DNA of 64,000 nt, from assembly GCA_024704765.1 (NCBI GenBank), contig JAKMXF010000066.1:1299883-1363882 (forward strand), in the 5' to 3' direction. The position numbers were made by a program, and so were the translations under genes. Below the pieces are notes generated by a model. That model saw only the letters and a list, made by a program, of their open reading frames with translations, was not told where the DNA came from and did no database searches. This document shows, piece after piece, positions 56,339 through 64,000 of this stretch (position 1 is its first letter; each line of letters begins with the position of its first letter). The DNA comes from Oopsacas minuta. Taxonomy: Eukaryota > Porifera > Hexactinellida > Lyssacinosida > Leucopsacidae.

Positions 56339-58672
56339 TTAGAGTGGGGCTGGATAATTCTCTATAGAAGTTTCACTAATGACGTCATCTGTAGTGTTAA
56401 CCTTGTCAAGCAGTGTAGCTCCCTCGTCTATAGACCTAGATGGAATTTCATAGGCACTCTCACGTTCTATTGTTATGTGTTGTTGGTGCATTGCGTTGAA
56501 TTTCTTGTTTTTCAAAATCTTTCCGCGGATTAGAACAATACTGATTATGGTTACGAATATCCCAGTTATCCCAAGGATAATTACAACTAAGAATACTAGA
56601 GATGCTATAAAGAACTGATTTACATCAAAATATTCCTCAGGCAGGCTGACACAAGAATAACTACCTATACTATTTAGGCATATATATAAACAGCCTCCAT
56701 TTCCGGTCAAACATTCGTCAATATCTAAACACTCTGTTTTATTCACCAATTGATATCCTGTTTCACATGAACATATATAACTACCATCAGTATTCATGCA
56801 AGTCATTTGACAATGGTGTGTTGAATCTTGGCATTCATCAATATCGACACATTCATGATTACCTTGCGATGTATAACCATGGCAACAACCGCAAGTTGAA
56901 TCTAGGAACTTGTCACAGTAAAGAGAGTAGCCAGACCCATTACACGCATCAAATTCTAATGTGTAAATATCAATGTTGATGCAATTAAAATCGCCGATGG
57001 TATTCAAACATATATCTTTGCAACCTCCATTCTCCACAAGGCACTCGTCTATATCCAGACACTTTGTTTGATTCACTAATTGAAAGCCAGCATCACAAGA
57101 ACACTGATAGCTACCATTGGTATTAAAACAGTTCATGTCACACTCGTCAATTGACTCCTCACACTCATCAATGTCAATACATTGAGAATTGTTATCGAGA
57201 AGATACCCATTACAACAAGTACAGAAATGATCTTGTGGATTGTTACAAGACTGAACACAACCAGATTCTCTACACGCATAATTCCCTATTGTATTAACAC
57301 AAACCTCACCATTCACGCATTCTCCTATACCAATGTCACACTCATCAATATCCTCACACGATCTGTCATCAGCTGATAACTGATATCCTACGTCACAAGA
57401 GCACTCATAGGAACCTTTAGTATTAGTGCAATTGTGTTCGCAACTAGCGTTTATAGAGCATTCATCTCTATCAGTACATACACCTTCTGTTCGTTGAATG
57501 AAACCATCACTGCATGTGCACGAAGTTCCATTAGTATTATCTCGACATACGAAGTCTTCAGGACATGAAATATTGTTAAAACATTCATACGAACGATAAA
57601 TGGTACAATTAGTGTACAGTGCTTCTGTAGTGATAGCTGTGTGATATACTTTGCTAGATTCCATGCATACAGCTGAGATAATCTGCAAATTGTACTGTTT
57701 CACCACAGATGTCCAACGTAAGCTACAATCGCAGTAGAATGGATTGTCTGCATATATATAAGCCAGGTTATTGAGTTGCTCGAATGGTTCCGGTAATAGA
57801 GTTTTGTATGAATTATAATTTATTTGTAGCATGGTTAACGTAGTTAAGCGGTATATCGAGTGTAACGGGAATAATGGGTTACCACTGAGTGAAAGTTGAT
57901 TTAACATTGTAAGTCCGTTAAAAGCGTCAGGACTCGCTACCCTTATGCCATTCCCGTCTAAGTCCAAATCATTAAGACTTTCCAGGTCTCTGAACTCACC
58001 TGGTTCTAGCTCGGTGATTTCATTACCTTCCAGTCCAAGATGTGTCAGACCGGTTAACCCTTGAAATGTGTAACGGACATCTGTGATTTCTGCTCTCACC
58101 AAATCGATATATTTCAAATTGCTTAGACCGCTGAATGCATTAGTTTTAAACATAAATTTCCATTGAGTATACCCTGATGGAGGAAGTATTCTAAAATACG
58201 TGAGTTGGTTTAACATTGTAAAGGTTTGGGGATATTTGAAATCGAGGTAAGCGTAGGAATAGAGTGATTCCAAATTGGGAAAAAATCTGAAAAAGTCAGG
58301 CTGTTTGAACTGGAATGAATTCCTGCTGAAATATATCCTAGTGATATTCGCCTGTGTAATCGTGGCATTGATGTTTACGACAATATTTTGACTCAATGAA
58401 AATGAAATTGTCTGAATACTACTCCCTAATTTAAGATCGATATCGAGATTTTCTGTCGAATACATGTAGATATACAATTGTAGATTAGACGAGCTATACG
58501 TACAATTAGTCAATGTTTCGCCTACCTCTCCTTCAGTATTGCTGTACAGATAGCATCTTGTAATAGTTCCTAGTAAATTGCAATAGTTCTTACTGCTCGG
58601 GACAACGCGACACTCTCCAGCTACACAGTAAATAAACGCTGCTATGCAAACCAACAATAACAGTAACTTCAT
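56339..58672 (-). CDS. LRR-EGF single-pass transmembrane receptor, intact copy B
   Basis: 777 residues in one exon. Order: signal peptide (MKLLLLLVCIAAFIYCVAG); a small cysteine-bearing N-terminal domain; LRRs at about residues 150-300 (for example LTGLTHLGLEGNEITELEPG); LRR C-cap NPFYCDCSLRW at about 308; then about residues 385-675 of EGF and cbEGF modules with repeated DIDEC. These include two unusual Cys-rich inserts with GCCHGY and TCCNGY. One membrane helix (about 685-712) and a tail of about 65 residues ending SETSIENYPAPL follow. It is expected at the cell surface, binding an unknown ligand. The tail has no kinase or TIR domain. A 178-nt tract (57262-57439) is identical to copy A. No disabling change was seen. 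Confidence 0.85.
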   Translation of the reverse strand: MKLLLLLVCIAAFIYCVAGECRVVPSSKNYCNLLGTITRCYLYSNTEGEVGETLTNCTYSSSNLQLYIYMYSTENLDIDLKLGSSIQTISFSLSQNIVVNINATITQANITRIYFSRNSFQFKQPDFFRFFPNLESLYSYAYLDFKYPQTFTMLNQLTYFRILPPSGYTQWKFMFKTNAFSGLSNLKYIDLVRAEITDVRYTFQGLTGLTHLGLEGNEITELEPGEFRDLESLNDLDLDGNGIRVASPDAFNGLTMLNQLSLSGNPLFPLHSIYRLTTLTMLQINYNSYKTLLPEPFEQLNNLAYIYADNPFYCDCSLRWTSVVKQYNLQIISAVCMESSKVYHTAITTEALYTNCTIYRSYECFNNISCPEDFVCRDNTNGTSCTCSDGFIQRTEGVCTDRDECSINASCEHNCTNTKGSYECSCDVGYQLSADDRSCEDIDECDIGIGECVNGEVCVNTIGNYACRESGCVQSCNNPQDHFCTCCNGYLLDNNSQCIDIDECEESIDECDMNCFNTNGSYQCSCDAGFQLVNQTKCLDIDECLVENGGCKDICLNTIGDFNCINIDIYTLEFDACNGSGYSLYCDKFLDSTCGCCHGYTSQGNHECVDIDECQDSTHHCQMTCMNTDGSYICSCETGYQLVNKTECLDIDECLTGNGGCLYICLNSIGSYSCVSLPEEYFDVNQFFIASLVFLVVIILGITGIFVTIISIVLIRGKILKNKKFNAMHQQHITIERESAYEIPSRSIDEGATLLDKVNTTDDVISETSIENYPAPL

Positions 58673-59145
58673 GTTGTGCTCTTGAGCTTATATGCGTACA
58701 TGTAAGTAGTTTGAAATGGTGTACAAAATTACTTTCACTTTACTGATAATAAATTCTGAGTAATTATATGATTAATATATTTATTCTGATGAGCATATAC
58801 TCGTATCATTCTGATTATAATTATTTGAAATATGATATAGATATTAAATACATTATAACTACGTATGTACATGTATTTCGTCTCATAAAGATCGTAGCAA
58901 TGTATCCAGCGTCGTATTAACTGTGTTCGTAATTACGAATATATACTTTAGGCAGCTAGCAGCTAGCGCAGCACTCTAGAATATGGCGAATCAAGCCTTA
59001 TAATGTAATGATAAAGGTATACAACGCACATGAAAAGATAGGAAAATACAGTTCCAACAAAAAACTAACTAACAAATTGCAATGCATAATCTATATATCT
59101 TCTACACAATTACTATATCTTGCGATATAATTAATTAAGGTATCT
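58673..59145. other. Intergenic region, nothing seen
   Basis: 0.47 kb of AT-rich DNA between copies B and C. It presumably holds the promoter of copy B and the 3' end of copy C. A TATAAG lies only about 15-20 bp before the copy B ATG, too close to be its TATA box. Confidence 0.4.
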
Positions 59146-60567
59146 TTATAAAGCTACATGAGCAGGGTACTCAACAGCTGTCCCACTCATGACGTCATCC
59201 GATGTGTCCACTCTCTCAAATACATTAAGTATTTGTTTGGGATTTTTAGCTCGCATCTCAATTTCATTTTCCTTGGAAATTCGCTGATTACTGTTCTTCA
59301 ATAATCCTCACATTGTAATGATAATTAGTGTATATAAGACTACAAGGATACCTGCCAAAAGTATTACAGCAAGAAATGCTGATAGAATGTATCCATTTAC
59401 GCCTGAATAGGTTTGAGGAATTTAAAGATTGGTGAAATTCGTGTTCAAACAGCTGAAGCTACCCTCGTTATTCAAACACGTCACCATACACCCACCATTA
59501 TTGTCTAAGCATTCGTTAATATCTATACAATTGGTTTGGTTTGCTAGTTGATATCCTATCTCACAAGCACAATTATAGCTCCCATTTGTATTCAGACATA
59601 ACATTTCACAGCCATAAGTCTGTTCCTCGCATTCATCAATGTCCAAACAGAGTCCATCCTCCATTCTATAACCTTTACAGCATTCACAAGTTGCACCAAG
59701 TAGACTTGTACAATATTTAGGATATCCGTACTCATCACATTGATAGTATTCTAATGTAGAAATGTTAGCTTTCAAACAGTAAAAACTGCCATTCAAATTC
59801 ATGCACACATCCTGACAATCTCCGTTATTCGTTAGACACTCATCGATATCCAAGCATTCAGTATCATTAGTCAATTGGAACCCTTCACTACAAGAGCACT
59901 GAAAACTACCTTCCGTATTCTGGCAGTTCATTTGACAGTTATCGATAGACTCCACACACTCATCAACATCAACACAATGTAGACTGTTATTATCCAGTCT
60001 GTATCCAGCGCAACACTTGCAAGTAGAGTTAACACAATTCTCAATACATTCTCCTTCGGTGCAGATGTAATCTCCTGGTGTGTTGATACATTTTTTACCA
60101 TTTGTACAGATATCTGTGCCTGCAATACACTCATCGATGTCCAAACATGATATTCCATCATCGCCCAACACATATCCTATATCACAATGACACTCATAAG
60201 ATCCGATCGTGTTTTTACAGTTCTGTTCACAATTATTTTGTTCAAGTTTACATTCGTCCTCATCAGTGCATTCTCCGGTACTGTGCAGGATATAACCATC
60301 TTCACAAGTGCATGCAGCACCAGTCGGTGTGTCACGACATATAAAACCTTTTGGACAAATTACAGTTCCACTAAAACAGCTGTATAATCCATTATCAGTG
60401 CAGTTGGTATACAAACTCGGTGTAGAGATAGAGCTACGGTATACTCTACTAGGCTCCAGACAGTAAGAAGATATGAAATACACACGGTATTGGATTACAA
60501 CAGAAGTCCATCTGAGACTACAATCACAAAAGAAAGGATTATCAGCAAAGATATACCTTTTTGTAAC
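59146..60567 (-). pseudogene. LRR-EGF receptor, copy C, truncated and interrupted
   Basis: Third paralogue on the same strand as copy B. It begins abruptly at the LRR C-cap (FADNPFFCDCSLRW, from about 60560) and lacks the signal peptide and all LRRs. EGF modules are well kept to 59425. In-frame TAA at 59422-59424 then cuts off the membrane helix (GYILSAFLAVILLAGILVVLY). TGA at 59308-59310 cuts off the tail, which still reads SDDVMSGTAVEYPAH before the final stop at 59146-59148. Repeat sequence begins right at the 5' break. The long open EGF frame (353 codons) could mean recent loss, or an expressed secreted EGF fragment. Confidence 0.7.
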
Positions 60568-60903
60568 CTGTAGATTTACACCTTGGTAAGGTTTTGGTCT
60601 GACACAATATCAATATGCCACTTCAAAATTTCCCATAGAAATTGCAATATGTTTATGGACTGTTGAGTACAAGGAGCAAAATCTTAGTATAGTGAATCTG
60701 ACATTGGAAAATTGGTCCCAAAAATTTGGTCACATGGACCATTTTTCCATAGAATTTTGGTCTCCGGACCAATTTTCAGGGGAGACCAACATTTTGGTGA
60801 CAGATCCTGTATATTATCATAGGGTACTGCTTTAAAAGAATAACCTGATTATTATCATAAAATGTTCAAATCAAAAACAATTTCGTTGCTTCTTAGCTCT
60901 TTA
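60568..60903. repeat. Repeat-derived DNA at the broken 5' end of copy C
   Basis: Contains many copies of ttttggtc/ggacca words in both orientations (60587-60800), including tttggtcacatggaccattt. It looks like a decayed foldback element that replaced or separated the LRR half of copy C. Ends could not be fixed. Confidence 0.45.
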
Positions 60904-61005
60904 CAGTTAACTCCAGTTATATCGAAGCTCAAGGGACTGCGATTATTACTTCGCTATAAGCGAGTGTATCGAGGCAACCGTACTCGTTAAAACGAAAGTT
61001 AACTG
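60904..61005. mobile_element. Short pogo-type MITE
   Basis: 102 bp: left cagttaactccagttatatc, right end inward cagttaactttcgttttaac. TA precedes the left end. Same family as 46310-46581 by shared ends and the internal ataagcgagt motif. Confidence 0.65.
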
Positions 61006-61044
61006 TGTTTGTTGTTTTTATCACATAAATAGTAAACATAAATA

Positions 61045-61310
61045 CAGTCGAACCTCCAAGATCCGGTTACCAGATTTCGAAAATCTTTGAAATTCAATTG
61101 ACTACTACCATTGAATTTAACTAAAAGTAGAGGTGATCTCCAGGCATAACAAGTTTCAAAAAGGTTAAATAACCAAAAGCCGTTAAAGTATCTTTTGTTT
61201 TGACAATTTTGATGCATCTCGATAAATCACAATATTTAAAGAATGTTATTTCTAAGATTCGGGCACCCTCCTGACGCGACTACCCGAATCTCAGAGCTCC
61301 GACTCGACTG
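61045..61310. mobile_element. pogo-type MITE with short TIRs
   Basis: 266 bp; left cagtcgaacctccaagatcc, right end inward cagtcgagtcggagctctga, TA on both sides (61043-61044, 61311-61312). Only the outer 7 bp match exactly; the interior is unpaired. Confidence 0.6.
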
Positions 61311-61544
61311 TATAGCCCTTCAATCCAACATATTTTACCAGAATATCATAATACATACGGGCAGAGGTGTAGCTAGCTCTACCTCATTGGGGTTGCTGAC
61401 AATTCCTCTGGGGCTGCTAGCAACCCCAATAACATATAGATTGCATGTAATTTTCAATCAAAATATATAATAAGATTCTCTTATACTAAATTACTTATAT
61501 AGGCATCGATTCAATAACATTTGAAGTAAAACTTGATTAGCTTC

Positions 61545-61760
61545 ATGGTAAGATTGTGTTTATTATTCCTTCACCTCTTCATATGTGTATGTTACATAAA
61601 TGCCACTTGTCAACTTGTAAATGATAGTTTGAATTATTGCAGTGACAGTTATTATGTGGCTTGCTATCTGCACAATAACACTGGTGGAATGGGGGAAATA
61701 TTGAGTACTTGTGGTATAGGTAGATATTTATATGTATATGGACCCTTTACAAATTTTCAG
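61545..61760 (+). pseudogene. LRR-EGF family fragment D, N-terminal piece only
   Basis: ATG at 61545 starts a signal peptide (MVRLCLLFLHLFICVCYINA). It is followed by CQLVNDSLNYC and YYVACYLHNNTGGMGEILSTC, which lines up with the N-termini of copies A and B (cysteines and the NT-G-GE motif kept). Similarity ends near 61760 and no LRRs follow, so this is a fragment. It lies head-to-head with the truncated copy C, separated by repeats. Confidence 0.65.
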
Positions 61761-62219
61761 CTCTTAATCATAAACGTTGTGTGTTGTAGAGCGGATACGG
61801 AACTACAAACAAAAAACCACTGAGATCAATACCGAGCCTTATACTAAAGTATAATTGCATACGCCCTAAGTGACCAGCCAAATGCATCTTAGCAATAACT
61901 TGTATAACCAAATTATATATTTTGATTATCCTAGTCTCAATGTTATGTTTAGGGTTGCCAGACGTCCGGGTTTGGAGCCATTTGTCCGGAGTCCGGGAAT
62001 GGAACCAATTTGTCCGGGTTTGAAGAATTTTGACTTCTTATGATTTTTAAATTAGGTTCATAGTTGCTAGTTATTCGTACATACAGTACACATGGTTCAG
62101 CATTCCTTGTCTGACAACTCAGATCTATAGTAATCTAGAAATACTTATATGGAATTGAAATATGATTTTCCAGTTCCTACTGTCTAGTAAATTATTATTC
62201 ACCCATGAATTTGGTATTA

Positions 62220-62394
62220 CAGTGGTACCTGTCTTATACGACCACCTGGCGTTCCGACAAATCTGGTCGTAAAAGACAGGTGGTCGTTGATCACAGGTTT
62301 GCTATAGCCGAATGTCTTTATCCGTGCCGGAGAAATCAGTCGTAATAGGCAGGAAGTCGCCCATGGCAGGGGTCGTACAATACAGGTACCACTG
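62220..62394. mobile_element. Nested pogo-type MITE 1
   Basis: 175 bp; left cagtggtacctgtcttatac, right end inward cagtggtacctgtattgtac. TA at 62218-62219 and 62395-62396. Nearly the whole element is terminal repeat plus 'gtcgta' words. Confidence 0.82.
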
Positions 62395-62596
62395 TACTTG
62401 GATTTATACAAATAACTGCCTCGGATCCATATAATTTTTCAAATCTTGTGCACTACTGCTTACTCGAGGATATCGAATATGCGGTCCCGTATATTCCGAC
62501 TCCCCCTCGCTTTGCCATCTCCCCACTTATTCTGTACCCTGAGTAAGTTAGTTTAGTTACGCACTATGTTTGATATGTTTTGTTTCATACAAATTA

Positions 62597-62847
62597 CAGT
62601 AGAACTCGGTTAAGACGTACTCTCGGATAAGACGTACTTGTCTCCAATAACCGAAATTTTCTCCTATTTAACCAATTGTAAATGATTCGGTTAATTCGTA
62701 CTCGGTTAATTCGTACTCGGCTAATTCGTACTCGGATAAGACCTACATTTTAGTACCTTTCATTTATGTGCTGGGATAAGACGTACCTCGGTTAATACGT
62801 ACTTTTTATTGTTTCCCAAGCTAGTACGTCTTAACCGAGTTCTACTG
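62597..62847. mobile_element. Nested pogo-type MITE 2 with internal tandem repeats
   Basis: 251 bp; both ends begin cagtagaactcggttaagac (20/20 identical inward). TA at 62595-62596 and 62848-62849. Inside, a unit of about 15 bp (ggttaattcgtactc) is repeated in tandem at 62693-62755. Confidence 0.85.
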
Positions 62848-63171
62848 TATGATTTTCAAGTTACGTCTTCTGAGACTTTAGTTTCCTCCTAAACTAATAG
62901 ACAACATCTTAATATTGGAAACAAAAATTATGTCCGGGTTTGGTCTTATGAAAATCTGGCAACCCTAGTTATGTTACTGTAATATTTTTTAATAGAAACT
63001 ATTACCATTGCTTTTCAATATTTTCAATAAGCCGTATAAACGATGTGATGACCACCATATGGAGAGCAATAGGTTGGGGTCTATGTAATCGGCACAGTAG
63101 AACTTGCCAGTTCCGTCCAGGATATTAGGGTATCAAAATGGTCCATTCTGTTCCTTGAATTAGGAAAGCAC

Positions 63172-63185
63172 TATAAATAGCCAAT
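63172..63185 (+). promoter_or_regulatory. Candidate TATA and CCAAT motifs before the sulfotransferase
   Basis: TATAAATA at 63172-63179, immediately followed by CCAAT at 63181-63185, about 130 bp before the ATG at 63305. The order (TATA before CCAAT) is unusual for a core promoter, so only the TATA match carries weight. Confidence 0.3.
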
Positions 63186-63304
63186 CGCGTAACAGAATCA
63201 TTATAAATATCAGTTTCCTTATTATAAACAGTTCAAAAACTAAAAGGCATTTCGAAAACATCTTGATACAGTTACAGTTAGTGATTCATTTACAAACCTT
63301 TATA

Positions 63305-64000
63305 TGAATTCCCGAAAACTTCAATTTTACTACATAGCCTTGAGTCTAGTATGGACACTTCTAACAGGCCTTTTTACAATAATATTTTTATCATCCGAGC
63401 AATATTTGAAAGAACAAATTCCATTTTATCATACAGAAAATCTTTCTCACACGTTACAAATTCCGAATAATCACACAGTACAAGTTTCTACAATTTTGAA
63501 TTCTTCATCCAACTCCTGGTTTGAATACAGAAATAATTGGAATGGAGAAATATTGATAGAAACCGAATTTAGTAAAAGACAAATACTTTTCACGAAGAAA
63601 TATGTTCAGACTATGACAGAGAAAGGAACACATCCTCTTACACAAGCCTACCCAAAGTTCTTAGAACGTCTTGAATTTGTGAATAAGACCTGCCAAGAAC
63701 TTCCAGGGAAAATAGACTACAAACTTGTGCTTGATTCTTCTCTATACTTCATACATTTCAATGATGATTTTGAAGTAATAAATTGCCTTGTACCAAAGGC
63801 ATCATCTGATACATGGACACAACAATTTGCAAAGATGATAGGCCCAAATGTACCTACTAGTATGGATTTGGTATATAACATTAGTTTGACTAATCACTTC
63901 GAACCGCTCAGAGAAATAGCACATCGTATCCAAACTTATACGAAATTTTTCGTACACAGACATCCCTTCGAACGTCTTGTCTCAGGTTATTGTAACAAAT
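63305..64000 (+). CDS. Carbohydrate sulfotransferase (CHST8-14/HNK-1 ST type), 3'-partial
   Basis: The frame is open from ATG 63305 to the window end (232 codons), with no intron so far. A short cytoplasmic start (MNSRKLQFYY) and one hydrophobic helix (about residues 10-32) give the type II topology of a Golgi enzyme. Two PAPS-binding motifs of the Sulfotransfer_2 family are visible: the 5'-phosphosulphate loop VPKASSDTW (nt about 63789-63816) and the 3'-phosphate motif RHPFERLVSGY (about 63957-63990). The spacing fits chondroitin/dermatan/HNK-1 sulfotransferases. It would transfer sulphate from PAPS to a glycan; the acceptor cannot be told. The C-terminal domain lies beyond the window. Confidence 0.82.

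Larger units (their letters stand above)
61950..62967. mobile_element. hAT-type element with exact 8-bp TSD and nested insertions
   Basis: Ends tagggttgccagacgtccgg and, inward from the right, tagggttgccagattttcat. An exact 8-bp target duplication, gttatgtt, flanks it (61942-61949 and 62968-62975). 'gggttgccaga' ends plus 8-bp duplications fit hAT. The subterminal 'gtccgggtttgg' also recurs at both ends. No transposase frame. Two TA-flanked MITEs (62220-62394, 62597-62847) sit inside, so they inserted later. Confidence 0.85.

Noticed and set aside
53403-60567. Known fibrillin or Notch gene
   Set aside because: The mix of LRRs with C-cap, a few cbEGF modules and one membrane helix does not match the domain order of either family.
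1-64000. tRNA genes, rRNA, CRISPR arrays, bacterial operons
   Set aside because: A scan by eye for tRNA-like B boxes and regular spacer arrays found none, and spliced genes rule out a bacterial contig.

Overview
This is animal nuclear DNA: AT-rich, with GT-AG introns, many of them only about 45-75 bp, ciliary and secreted EGF/LRR genes, and a dense load of short inverted-repeat transposons. Compact introns beside two very long intronless coding blocks fit an early-branching animal, most likely a sponge. That placement is inference. No species marker is visible.

Layout. (1) 1-15763, +: the 3' part of an RNF213-type giant AAA+/RING/RZ-finger E3 ubiquitin ligase, open at the left window edge. 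I hand-spliced 25 exons. (2) 15967-17627, +: RFESD-type Rieske protein, two exons, with three transposon copies in its intron. (3) 18824-21312, +: secreted carboxylesterase, three exons, triad intact. (4) 24239-24922 (+) and 26736-27527 (-): two convergent WH1-only proteins with a 224-nt tract of perfect identity. (5) about 30607-43777, +: giant ankyrin gene of about 4,150 residues. It carries about seven copies of a non-ankyrin module I do not recognise, and one apparent single-base frameshift near 42355. (6) 45218-52204, +: CFAP210-like ciliary coiled-coil protein, five exons, with introns full of MITEs. (7) 53403-61760: a family of LRR-EGF single-pass receptors with one intact gene (56339-58672, -), two disabled copies and one N-terminal fragment. 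(8) 63305-64000, +: 5' part of a HNK-1/CHST-type carbohydrate sulfotransferase, cut by the right edge.

The genes do not form one pathway. RNF213 and the ankyrin protein would be intracellular. CFAP210 belongs to the axoneme. The esterase, LRR-EGF receptors and sulfotransferase use the secretory pathway. The strongest novelty candidates are the ankyrin superrepeat module, the WH1-only pair, and perfect-identity tracts between inverted paralogues, which suggest gene conversion. Mobile DNA is mainly TA-flanked pogo/Tc1-type MITEs and hAT-type elements. One 1-kb hAT-type element has an exact 8-bp target duplication and two MITEs nested inside it.

All exon boundaries were set by eye from frame, phase and splice consensus. 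No alignment or database search was run.
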